NCBI GenBank assembly: GCA_956465555.1
Contig: OY101119.1
Location: forward strand, 1,178,001 to 1,242,000
Source: Nitzschia sp. pyKryTriq1
Taxonomy: Eukaryota; Bacillariophyta; Bacillariophyceae; Bacillariales; Bacillariaceae
DNA: 64,000 bases
Direction of reading: 5' to 3'
Shown here: positions 41,361 through 51,355 of the stretch, piece after piece
Layout of the letters: each line of letters starts with the position of its first letter
How positions within the stretch are numbered: position 1 is the stretch's first letter
The notes under the pieces: model-generated
Databases searched by the model: none
What the model was told of the DNA's origin: nothing
The model's input: the letters and a program-made list of their open reading frames with translations, nothing else
Made by a program: the position numbers and the translations under genes

Positions 41361-41710
41361 TGTTAAAATCCGTGAGTTCTAGGCAGTGGCTAGCGGCTCA
41401 GGGATTCGGGCTAAAGGACTAATTTGACTGTGGGATAACGAAGTGCGCTATCTTAAATTAATGAGCTCTTGCTCTAACTGATGAAATGAACTTTGGTTCA
41501 TTTCTATTTTCTTGAATCGTTGACTTGTATTTCGATAGAAGTCTGTGGACTTCTCATAGCTTCTTGGAGGATCATAGACTGTCTCCGATAGTCTTAGAAA
41601 GAATCTCTGGGTCGTGATCGAGACGTGCGTCGTGCGTGATCGTGCGTAATTGTGAACGCTGGTCGCGTCCGTCCGTCGTTCCGTGGACGTTCGATGTAGT
41701 TATTCGAACA
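41361..41710 (-). repeat. Left LTR of Copia fossil 2
   Basis: 350 bp with TGTT...AACA ends; looks identical to the LTR at 43215-43564. Confidence 0.93.
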
Positions 41711-41739
41711 CTCCCTCTCGCGAGTAGGCAGTGAGTTGA

Positions 41740-42915
41740 TTACCATCCGTTCATGCTCTTTCGGTGACGCTTGAAATCCGGCTCGTTCAGCGGTTTGGTC
41801 AGTATGTCTGCCGGTTGGTCGTAGGTACCAATAGGATGGATTGAGATCCAACCCTTCGTGACGTAGCTTCTAAAGTGGAAGAGTTTGTTGTTGAGGAATT
41901 TGGTTCGGGGGCGGAACTTGTGGTATCGTGCGATCTCGATAGCCCCGGAATTATCCTCAAACACCTTGCAGTGCACTTCGGTACACGAAGTGTTTATTTC
42001 GAAACCTCGCTTCTTCATTTCCCGTAATAAGCTAATAATTGGAATGGCTTCTCGGAGCGCATATGATAGTCCCGTAATTTCGCTTTCGGTCGATGAGAGT
42101 GCGATCTCTTGTTGTAGTTGTGACTTGTACGCGATTGGCATTCCTGCGTAGCATATGTAGTACCCGTGACGTGACCGCGCGGTTGAACGGTCTATGCCTG
42201 CAAGTTCAGGATCCCAGTTTCCCGCAAAGTCCGCGTCGACGTAGACTTCCAGTGATTTCGTTGCGTCGGGTCTGAGAATTGTGCCCTCACCTTTCGTTGC
42301 CTTTAAGTAGCGTCCAATCCACTTAACAGCCTTTGCGTGCTCCATTTTTGGCTCTTGCGCAAAGCGTGCGCATTGATGTGTCGCGTAGGCTATCTCACTT
42401 CGCGAGCCTGCGACGAGATAATGTAACTTTCCGATGACCGATCGGTAGTTGAAATGGTTGTCGAAAGGTCTCGAATCGGGATGTCGGGATAGCAGCTTGC
42501 TCGATGCCATCGGAGTTTCCTTCGTTGCGACATTGTCGTCGTTGAGTCTGAGGTCGTCCAGTACTTGTTGAATTAAACGTGGCTGCGATAATTTGATGGT
42601 TCCGTCGTCGCGGCGATCGATGTTCACACCGAGAAAATCCGATAGCGTTCCTTCAATAGTAATATCGAGTACTCTCTTCATTTCTTCAACGGTCTCCATA
42701 ATCTCATTTTTGTTCGGTCCGGCAAGAATGCTGTCGTCGGTGTACAAGACGTACATCATTTCGCCCTTGTAGAAAATGCAGTCGTCAAATTTGGATTGTG
42801 TGAATCCGAGATCGGTGAGCTTCTCTTTCAAATAGAGGTACCATGTTCGTCCGGCGTCTTTTCCACCGTAGAGGTTCTTGTGCACTTGGAGAACGTACTC
42901 CTCTGGGTTCTCCAC
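41740..42915 (-). CDS. Pol C-terminal region (RT and RNase H) of Copia fossil 2
   Basis: About 390 residues of Copia Pol: LYGGKDAGRTWYLYL, YVLYTDDSILAG (the YxDD-type RT site), FLGVNIDRR, NYRSVIGKLHYLVAGSR, YVDADFAGNWD and EDNSGAIEIA of the RNase H, then PADILTKPL near the end. Fragment of a fossil, not a host gene. Confidence 0.9.
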   Translation of the reverse strand: MENPEEYVLQVHKNLYGGKDAGRTWYLYLKEKLTDLGFTQSKFDDCIFYKGEMMYVLYTDDSILAGPNKNEIMETVEEMKRVLDITIEGTLSDFLGVNIDRRDDGTIKLSQPRLIQQVLDDLRLNDDNVATKETPMASSKLLSRHPDSRPFDNHFNYRSVIGKLHYLVAGSRSEIAYATHQCARFAQEPKMEHAKAVKWIGRYLKATKGEGTILRPDATKSLEVYVDADFAGNWDPELAGIDRSTARSRHGYYICYAGMPIAYKSQLQQEIALSSTESEITGLSYALREAIPIISLLREMKKRGFEINTSCTEVHCKVFEDNSGAIEIARYHKFRPRTKFLNNKLFHFRSYVTKGWISIHPIGTYDQPADILTKPLNEPDFKRHRKSMNGW

Positions 42916-43214
42916 TCCGTCGAGGGAAGATGGACATGACGGAGGTGTCCCATCCCATGAGTTTGGATCGCTTCTTGGTTAGCTCGAGGAAGTCGCGGAG
43001 TCCTTCGGGGACACAGTCGAAGAGCTCTTCCGAGAGTTTCTTGGATCCGCTTTGCCAGATCGCAGCACCTTGCTTGGTGTTGTAGTCGATGACGTCATCT
43101 GTCGCCTTGGCTGGCGTCAGAGCGAAGTGAGTTGCTGCAGCGGCAGCAGGAGGGTTGTTGTTGGCATCGGCCATGGTTGACGTTTGTTTGTTTTACTTTA
43201 GCGCAGAGGAAGCG

Positions 43215-43564
43215 TGTTAAAATCCGTGAGTTCTAGGCAGTGGCTAGCGGCTCAGGGATTCGGGCTAAAGGACTAATTTGACTGTGGGATAACGAAGTGC
43301 GCTATCTTAAATTAATGAGCTCTTGCTCTAACTGATGAAATGAACTTTGGTTCATTTCTATTTTCTTGAATCGTTGACTTGTATTTCGATAGAAGTCTGT
43401 GGACTTCTCATAGCTTCTTGGAGGATCATAGACTGTCTCCGATAGTCTTAGAAAGAATCTCTGGGTCGTGATCGAGACGTGCGTCGTGCGTGATCGTGCG
43501 TAATTGTGAACGCTGGTCGCGTCCGTCCGTCGTTCCGTGGACGTTCGATGTAGTTATTCGAACA
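43215..43564 (-). repeat. Right LTR of Copia fossil 2
   Basis: 350 bp. The adjoining GCGCAGAGGAAGCG (43201-43214) is the same primer-binding region as in fossil 1. Confidence 0.93.
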
Positions 43565-43896
43565 TGAGCTAAATTTTCCGACGAACGTGCGTCGCACGTC
43601 ATTTTTCCTACCACGGCAGATGCATGATACTGTAGAGGTCGTCCTAATCCAATCGCACCGGTCACACGAAAAGATAAACCGAACGAACGTTCGGTCAGCG
43701 TGGAAATGGACCGATCTCACATTCATTCATTTTGAAACTGGAAGCGTCTGTACTTCGGCCGGCTCACCGACCCTTCACAACAGAATAGAAGATAGGAGTA
43801 GGATCTGTACTCTCTGTAGATTACATGACAGCAGAAAGAGCCAATCCATGGAAAGCATAACGCGAACGAAAGTGCATTCAAATAAATTTACAAATA

Positions 43897-46800
43897 ATGG
43901 CTCCAACAACCACTACGACGACGATAACGACGACGACGACGACGACTCCTTTTCAAGAAGAAGAAGAAGAAGAAGAAAGTGCTCCTTCCTTTGGTCAGCG
44001 AATCAAATGTCCGTGTGAGAATTTTACAGCACTTTCCAAGATTGTCGAAATCCTGGATGATGACGATGGTGATGGCGATGATGATTCTTCGAAGAAGGAC
44101 GAAGGCGTTACCAGTACAAGTACAAGTACAAGTACAAGCACATGTAGCAATATGCGGTCGCTCCTGGATTGGTTGGACGGTCGAGTCGATGCTATTGCCC
44201 TAGAGGAAAACAAGCTCTTGTCGTGTGGCAAACGATCTCGGTGTCGATTTCGCTATGGCACGTCCTTTGCTATTTTGAATGCCATTCGAGATGCGTGTCG
44301 ACCGCATTTGGAGAATGTTGGGTGGAATATGAGCGATGCTTCTTCTACTTCAAATAAGAACGCAACAACCAGAACAGAAGTAGTAGTCGAAGAGGGCTTT
44401 TCAAAAAAGTCATCGAAAGGAGCATCACATCATGCAGTCCCCATGACTTACGAAGAGGCCTTTCCTTCATTGGCGAATGCGAACAATACCGAGGTCAAAC
44501 CTCATCCGGCCGCTTCCAATATACTAGTACCTCGGAAAAAGCAGGCATCGTTAATACAAGTTGGTACTCAAGATCAACCGAATACTCTGATTCCAAAGAA
44601 GAAGAATAAACGAAGAATACGTCCAGCACAAGTGACAGAACCAGTCGATAGAGGAGCCACAAACTCTGTTTGGAACACACAAATGTCCACAACAAATATT
44701 CAATCTACAACTAGTACCAAACCTTGGGGCAACTTGGCAGCAGGGAGTATCGCCATTCTTTCATCACAGGAACCGCTGCCAGTCGTGGCCAAGGCAAAGG
44801 CGGCGACTATCCCAATGCTCGTCACACCGGTCAAAGCAAAAGCAACCCTCCCTGCGCCCATGCCGGTGATGACGACTCCTCAAAACCCGGCGAACATTGC
44901 TGCGTTTAGTACACCGACTACCAAGGGCCCGATCCACGACAATGTAGCCACCGCCACACCCGTGAAAAAAGCCCCTCCCCATCACTTGAAAAATTTGGTG
45001 ACAATTTACTTTTCTCTCTTTCGGAACATGTTGATACCATCGACACCATTGGAGCTTCATCTGCTGATTCGATTGTTAGTATTGGAAGGGGACGACGCAA
45101 CAACGGCGGCTTGCACTACTAATGGATCCGTGGGTTCATTTTTTCAGCCTGTACTTACGGATCACGAGAGTTGTCAACGCTTTGCAGTCCTTGCTTTGAC
45201 GAGACTCAAATCTACTTTGCGAAATCTCCCTATACCTCTGCTTCAATCCCTCCTGCAATGTGAACCTTTCCACCGACATTGCGCTGATCTCACTCGTGAA
45301 TTGAATGTTGTTTTGGAAGACTACAACCGAAAGGGGCTTCTGGTCGAATACTCTACCGAGACGGTGACCGGTACTCATGCGATTTTGAGTCTGCCATTTG
45401 ACAAGGATCGAGATTCTAGGCATAACTACAAGACCCAGGTAGAAGTTGCCGTCTACAAGAATCGGGAGGAGAGTCGAGACGCCTTTCTGGGGGAATTGCG
45501 AATCTTCATGAGCGTCAAGGGTAGAGTACTCCGGCCTGAGGACATGGAGCGAGCGCAGGAACGAGTCCGACAAGAATCCAGGGGAATCATGAACGGGTTG
45601 CTAAGTGTCAATATGATGTGGTTTGCACAGTTTTTTTGCGAGCTGCTTTTGCAAGTCGGACTAGCCCCAGTCCAAGAAACAGACCAAGAGCTCTTGAACA
45701 TTGCTGATCGCGACAAACTGCAGGTAAGTTTGAAGAAGTGGAGGTTGTCTCTGTGTATGCAAAGTCGACATTACTTTTCCTAACACTTTTACAATATGAT
45801 GGCTCGTAGAAACTTCACAAACGATTTTCGAGTCGGAGCACTCATACCAGCAAGAGCAGCAAAAAGATATCCATGTCTCAACGGTCAAGTACGAATTCTA
45901 CCACGACACCGGTGGACGAGGCTCGGCTACTGTTTCCGGGATATCAAGAGTTTTTCTTCCTCTTTCTGCATCAGCTACCATTCAACTTTGGTTTTCATCT
46001 GCGGGCAAGAATGGCCAAGACGATTGTGGAATTGTTTTCGAAACTTTGTCAGGATGGCTTGGAGGTCCAGGTTATGAAACTTCAACTAGTCGCGCGGTTT
46101 CTGGGATACTTGATTTTCTCCCCCAATTGGCACGAGGCTGGGATCGATTCGAGTAAAATTCAAGCTATTGAACTAGCTGATGGGCTTCAACAACTAGAAA
46201 GTCTTGGTCTATCACTCTTGTCTCAGATGGAACAAGCTTGGGGCAAGGGGCAATTGATTATCACCGTGCCTTGGGTCACAGAGCTTCTGAGAATGGCCAA
46301 GTGGGATTCACTCACTCAGACATCGAGGCAGTTCCGGCAGCTGCTCGCATACTTAAGAGGGGTTCAAAAAGCGATTGTTTGCGAAGAGACGGATTCGGAA
46401 GAGCGCTTTGGACCGAGTATAGAGCTTGTATTCTTTTACCTCGAGCGTTTCTTCGACGAGACTAGTGGCTTGCCCAAACTAACGTCGCTCCCCCGATCAA
46501 CTGTGGGCCATTCGAGCGAAGATCTGTGTGACTGCCTGGACAAAACGAGTGCTGGCTTCTCCACAGTCCTTATCTTCGCATCAAGTCCACATATGGAGGA
46601 TCTCTTTTCCCTTGTGGAACAAATCGTAAGAGGGGTTATCAACAGGTCTCCCTCCAAGGCGAGAAAGTTGAGGCCCTCTGTTGTCAGTCTCAGCGTTGGC
46701 ATGGAACCGAGTAAACTTTTCGGTGAAAGTGAGAAGGGTTTACTTCCTACCCCCGTGAAAGATGGTGCTAGGGGTAAAAATGAGAGTATGGAGCCTGAGC

Positions 46801-47819
46801 AGAGTGAGCAGCGCAGCATCGAAACCAAGCTGGTCGAGGCATTCTTCCATCAACATCGAGATATCAAGGGTATCTGTGACTTTGCGACCAGCCAAGTACT
46901 AAGAAGCGCGCCAAGTCAGATTGCGGCTGAGTGCATAGAGCCTACTTTTGAGAAAGAGGGTATCACGAATGACTCTTCAGAAGAGGAGCTCGCCAGGGTT
47001 CAGACTCTTGCTTTCAATAACGCCAGAGCGTGCCTGGAAAGGCGGCTAGTAGATGCGATCGGGAGTGGATTGGAGATTTTCGGCCCAAAGGTTTTGCATC
47101 CCCGAATAGCCTCGATTGCCATCAGCCTTTCTGTCGCGCGAGGCTTGCTGTCAGGGCAATCCGTTTTGCATACTTTGGTCTCGGGCGTATCCAAAACCGA
47201 GCAACGATATAAAACGAATTCGCTAGATGTTAAATCCATGGCTGCAAAAGAAAACAGCAATGGAGATCTTTCGAGTCTGGCCGTCTCTGCAATTGAGGAG
47301 ATCACAAGTGCTTTTGATGGTACCACGAGCGAGAAATTGGCGCCGAAAGCGGCAGATATCCTCGTCCTTGTGCGTCAAGCTTCTTCATGCGTTCAGAATC
47401 TGGCATCCGACAGGGATCGCTCCATCCCAGCTGAGTCGAGCCTTCGGGCGTTTGTAGCCACCCTTCTCCAGTTAGATCGATCAAGCAAATCAATTTTGGA
47501 ATGGTGTCGAACGCTTCCAGACGAGGAATTTCACTCTATACTATCGGCGCTTCTCAGTCTCATCTTGGCAATTGCTGCTGTCAGTAGTTATGGCCTGAAG
47601 CGATTGACTGCTTTCATCAACGGTGACCTGGTTTTGCGCCTCGTCGAAACATCTCACGATGGAGAGCAGAGCAGCCACGTAGTCCAACTAATTGAAGATT
47701 TGGTCGATGCGAATATGATTGACCTAGCCTTATTGGCCGATAGCGTGGGTACAAAAAAGCACACTGGTCATATCGGAGCTATACTATCAACATTGTTGGG
47801 CGCACAGCACATATCTTAA
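43897..47819 (+). CDS. CDAN1: Codanin-1 homologue
   Basis: Exons 43897-45723 and 45810-47819 (CAG|GTAAGT...CGTAG, 86-bp intron, phase 0) give 1278 residues, close to human codanin-1 (about 1227). The N-terminus is low-complexity (T-runs, E-run, DDDD, an STSTST run from an agtaca repeat) with MRSLLDWLDGRVDAI. EEAFPSLANAN and, at about 237-246, KRRIRPAQV follow; the latter fits the B-domain motif (RRI-x-P-x-x-V) by which HIRA, CAF-1 and codanin-1 bind ASF1. MMWFAQFFCELLLQVGL and LVARFLGYLIFSPNW belong to the conserved central/C-terminal codanin region. Codanin-1 restrains ASF1 and histone import in animals. Family call rests on remembered motifs. Confidence 0.68.
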
Positions 47820-47869
47820 CACGCAACAGTGATTGTATTTATGTTTCACAATAATCCGATGTTTTTATC

Positions 47870-48775
47870 TTACAACGTAGCAACAGAAAGAAGCAGAAGC
47901 ATCTGAGGGGCTCTCCAAGCCGGGATTCGGGAAACTGACGAGCCTCGACTACCCGACTCTGCAGTTGCTCCACCTGCTGGGCTGGGGGTTGCAAGAACAG
48001 GCGGTGCCGTCGGGGAAGCGACTGGAGGAAATGTGTCATCATACGGTTGACAAAGACTATAGCTGTCGTCGGATATGTGCTGAAAGACTTCACTTCCAGA
48101 GCCATCGCAGCCAAAGTGCATCGCACCAGGAACAAGATTGTCGCACTAGATGTCGAGGGCACTGGAACCACCAGGACAAAGAACAACGCTGCAGCTCGAG
48201 CACACTTCACCATCGACTGAGACTTCACACAAATCTCCCGGTCCCTCCTTGATCGTGATTCTTTTGTTTCTTCCGGCAACAAATGCGCTGGTTTCAAAGG
48301 ACGACAGAAAGAATCAGTACTTTCCTATCATCGCTCCGTATTCAATAGACACCTTGCACAACGTCTTGTCGGTGTTGCAGTACTTACAGGTCGTGTCTGC
48401 ACAAGAAAGCTTCACACCTTCGCCATCTTGCACACACATGCAACTTGTTCCAAGATTTCGTTGGCTGGTTTCATAAAAGTTTTTGTCGTCTTCGCAAAAC
48501 TCGAACGGATCTTGGGGAGTGATGCACTGTTCGAATTCAAGACCAGAAAAAAACTCAAAAACCCCACCTACAATTGGTTCGAGCGTGCACTCATCGAAGT
48601 TTGCACCCACTTCGATGTAGGAAGTGAGTGAAGTGGAGAGGGGGGGGATGAGACTTGCTGAGCGACGCATGTCATTCAGCCCGTGTCTCGTGTCATTGCG
48701 TGCCTCAACGGAGAGGGTAGGAGGAGGAGGAGTCGACCATGGACCATGCAGAGTGAGAGTCCAATGAGAAATCAT
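47870..48775 (-). pseudogene. Decayed secreted Cys-rich protein gene
   Basis: One minus-strand frame reads naturally from about 48775 (MISHWTLTLHGPWS) to 47870 except for two stop codons inside it, a TGA near 48315 and a TAG near 48147. Around them: YIEVGANFDECTLEPIVGG, FEQCITPQDPFEFCEDD, CMCVQDGEGVKLSCADTTC, then after the TGA CEVSVDGEVCSSCSVVLCPG, after the TAG CDNLVPGAMHFGCDGSG, a Pro/Ser/Ala-rich stretch, and a hydrophobic end (MLLLLSVATL) like a GPI-anchor signal. No splice sites remove the stops. A host surface-protein gene that has died is most likely; a sequence error or stop read-through is possible. Confidence 0.55.
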
Positions 48776-49125
48776 CAATGTACTGTTCCGCCCGATCTGT
48801 GATCCGTCATCCGATGACTCTCGTATGTTTCTATGTAGCTCTTACACTAGTAGTATGATACTCCTAGCACCTACTGGTAGTAGCAAACTGACTCCTAAAT
48901 TCACCGCCCAACTTTCATTCGAGAGAATTGCCTTCGGTGGCTGCGCTAATCAATCACCAATCTAGCTACCGGTACAAAAAGAAGCACCATCCTTCTCTGT
49001 AGCATTCTATTAAAGAGAGAGGAGTCATTATGAAAAGAACATTGTTCCATGGGAGCAAAACAACCGGCTAGTAATCTCGATGTGAGAACTCACGATTGTT
49101 CTCAACCATCCTTTCCATTGTGATT
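48776..49125. other. Spacer
   Basis: No gene seen between the decayed gene and the next membrane-protein gene. Contains CTAG/GTAG words near 48840-48880. Confidence 0.45.
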
Positions 49126-49698
49126 TTAGCAGCAGCTGCAGCACGTTTCTTCTTGAGAGTAGTTTACTGGAGTCATGACACCCTTTCGCATCTCGTGCCA
49201 GAAAACCACATGGGGATACGCGAAGAATCCGGACATGATGGCACTTCCAAGATCCAGGTAGACCAAACTTCTCACCAATTCGACGACGTACCAGCTCCCT
49301 GCGACCACCACCGCCCATTGATTGAATCTGGTGGCGCCATAGATTCCAAAAGCATTACAAAGCATCCCAACACTCGCAAACCCGATCGTCATACCAATTT
49401 TGGCACCATCCATTTCTTGCAGCGCCGCAATCACCGCGTCGTCATCAATTTGCGCCGCATACTTGTCGCTGGTGATCATGGCAATCGAAAGTATGGCCAA
49501 GGCTGCAAAAGCAAGACTGATGATATTTACAACAATTACTGCTCGTCGGGTATCACAGCAGCACCCACAACACACGTGGCTTTGCTTGGGAGCCATCGTT
49601 CCCGATTGCATTGGAACATATTCATCGCCTTGAACGACAGCGATAGCAGCAGCCTTGGACGCATCACAATCATCTGAAGCTTGTTTTGAATTCTCCAT
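49126..49698 (-). CDS. Four-helix membrane protein with CCGCCC motif
   Basis: A 190-residue protein, ATG at 49696-49698. A polar N-terminus ends in HVCCGCCCDTRRAVIVVNII, then four hydrophobic segments: IVVNIISLAFAALAILSIAMI, KIGMTIGFASVGMLCNAFGIY, WAVVVAGSWYVVELVRSLVY and SAIMSGFFAYPHVVFWHEM. The tail ends CCSCC. The Cys cluster just before the first helix may be palmitoylated. Proteins with this CCxCC-D-x-RRA start form a small family in diatoms (from memory); function unknown. It is divergent with the 6PGL-like gene. Confidence 0.68.
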   Translation of the reverse strand: MENSKQASDDCDASKAAAIAVVQGDEYVPMQSGTMAPKQSHVCCGCCCDTRRAVIVVNIISLAFAALAILSIAMITSDKYAAQIDDDAVIAALQEMDGAKIGMTIGFASVGMLCNAFGIYGATRFNQWAVVVAGSWYVVELVRSLVYLDLGSAIMSGFFAYPHVVFWHEMRKGVMTPVNYSQEETCCSCC

Positions 49699-50365
49699 AA
49701 TTGTTTTTGTTCAGAGTCGAATGTTTTGTCTATCAAAGTGATTGTGTGAAGCAACGAAGTATCAAATTTACCGGTGGGTTGCAAGTGTCCTTGGTTTGTG
49801 GAAAGGAGCTACTGCTCGATCGGATCTTTCCTTTTATCACAATAACAACCTGGTTAGCATCATCGTTTCGCCAGACTCTACAACTGCAACCAACATGAAA
49901 ATACTTAGCAACTTTACATGTGAGACATGCGCCGACACAAGCTTGCCCAATAAGTAGAGGAGGATGAGCGACAGGGAATTATGAATACTTAGGCGAAGCG
50001 CCAGCCGCTCTTATGGGAAATAGCGTTCACACCTGCAGTTGATGAAGTCTTGGCGATCGCTATCACGACTTTTTAAAAACTCGTACTCGTGATTTCATGA
50101 GGCAGGCTCGCCTTGCTGGCATCGTACATCGTATGTACCAAGCCTGCGGCGTCCTACCGGTAGTACTACGAGTACTACGTGTACCGTACTACCAGGTACC
50201 CGGCAACTAGAGTACAGTACTACTAGTAGGAGTAGCAAAAATCCCGCAAAGATGACGAATGACGATTGACTATTGCCGATTGCCGTGACAATAACCAGCA
50301 AGATAATAAAGGATGGGTTCCAAGTTCCACTAGTCTACCTGGTACCAAAACAGTCAAATATCACC
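49699..50365. promoter_or_regulatory. Divergent upstream region with GTAC island
   Basis: No gene seen. A GTAC cluster at about 50155-50225 (ggtagtactacgagtactac, gtgtaccgtactaccaggtac) lies some 150-200 bp before the 6PGL-like ATG. Confidence 0.5.
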
Positions 50366-51247
50366 ATGCAGTTCAAATTGGAACCTCAGATAGTTACGAA
50401 AGCGACAATCATCGCAATCGCCGCTGCGCATTTGTTTGTGTTGAGGTCAATTTGGAAGAAAGCACCTGAAAAAGCTAAATCAATCGAAAATGCTCAAGCT
50501 TCCGATGACTCCACAAGTACTGGTCCAGTTGTCAGAACGTTCCCTGACGAGGAGACCCTATCCAAAGAGCTATGCGCCTTCGTCGCCAAAAATGCAACAG
50601 AAGCTATCGCTGCCCGTGGCGTTTTCCACTTGGCGGTGGCTGGTGGCTCGCTTTTGGATACACTAGTGGAACTGAGCGATCACAAAGATTCTGTCGATTT
50701 TTCCAAAGTGGTCCTGTCCTTTGCCAATCACAAATGCGTGCACCCGAATAGTGAGAAAGCGAACATATCAAAGAGCAAGGCCAAATTTGCGGGAAAAGCT
50801 GGAATCAGTATATTTGTGACGCCCTCGGTATCTCCTATGGATGGGGGCGATGGATCGGAAGAAGCTGAGTTCTACGCCAAGGCCCTCAAGGATATGGGTA
50901 TTCCTCACGCCAACGGATTTCCAGTTTTAGACCTTATCCTCCTCGGGCTGGGCATAGACGGGCATATTGGATCTTGTCACCCAATGGGTCCTGCGGTGTC
51001 AGATTCTACGAAGGCAGTGGCTGCAGCCCCTAAGATTGGCGAGCCCGCTTCCATTACATTCACAATCGAGACGATGAATTCAGCGCGACAAGTGGCTGTA
51101 GTCGTCAGTGGTAGTGCCAAGGGAAAGAAAGAAGCTCTGAAACGTGCCATGACAAGACCTACCGAGGCTCCGCGTGGCACGTTCCCCGCCCAACTATTGG
51201 AATCACCAATATTTTTTCTTGACTCTGGAGCTGGAGCTTCTGTTTAA
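50366..51247 (+). CDS. Membrane-anchored, divergent 6-phosphogluconolactonase-like protein
   Basis: 293 residues from the ATG at 50366 (tcaccATGcag). Residues about 10-30 are a signal anchor (IVTKATIIAIAAAHLFVL). The rest follows 6-phosphogluconolactonase: FHLAVAGGSLLDTLVEL (GGSLP), DFSKVVLSFANHK in place of the W..V.FF.DER block, DLILLGLGIDGHIGSCHP in place of GMGPDGHTASLFP, and ASITFTIETMNSARQVAVVV. The catalytic His of DGH is kept, but DER reads NHK and the PDGHTAS neighbours change. A standard cytosolic enzyme of the pentose phosphate pathway has no anchor. I infer a secretory or membrane paralogue with altered or lost activity. Confidence 0.75.
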   Translation: MQFKLEPQIVTKATIIAIAAAHLFVLRSIWKKAPEKAKSIENAQASDDSTSTGPVVRTFPDEETLSKELCAFVAKNATEAIAARGVFHLAVAGGSLLDTLVELSDHKDSVDFSKVVLSFANHKCVHPNSEKANISKSKAKFAGKAGISIFVTPSVSPMDGGDGSEEAEFYAKALKDMGIPHANGFPVLDLILLGLGIDGHIGSCHPMGPAVSDSTKAVAAAPKIGEPASITFTIETMNSARQVAVVVSGSAKGKKEALKRAMTRPTEAPRGTFPAQLLESPIFFLDSGAGASV

Positions 51248-51355
51248 CTACAGAAAGATTTAGGAATGACGGACTCGGATTGTCATTCAATAAACTGAGA
51301 GAAGTGCTGGGGTACTGCTATTTGATTAGTTGAAGAGCACGAGCGCGGATTGTGA

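Larger units (their letters stand above)
41361..43564 (-). mobile_element. Copia LTR-retrotransposon fossil 2
   Basis: Same Copia (CoDi-like) family as fossil 1, also on the minus strand. Parts: LTRs at 41361-41710 and 43215-43564 (350 bp each), the beginning of Gag next to the right LTR (about 42929-43173), and the reverse transcriptase-RNase H end of Pol (41740-42915). The two LTRs look identical by eye, so the insertion is recent. It is broken (a large internal part is not present; about one main break seen). A 6-bp target duplication, TGAGCT, flanks it (41355-41360 and 43565-43570). It lies between the divergent plastid-protein and codanin genes. Confidence 0.93.

Noticed and set aside
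48314-48360. TGA near 48315 as a selenocysteine codon
   Set aside because: The next in-frame stop is a TAG in the same gene, no conserved U-containing motif is recognisable, and no SECIS-like structure was noticed. Decay is simpler.
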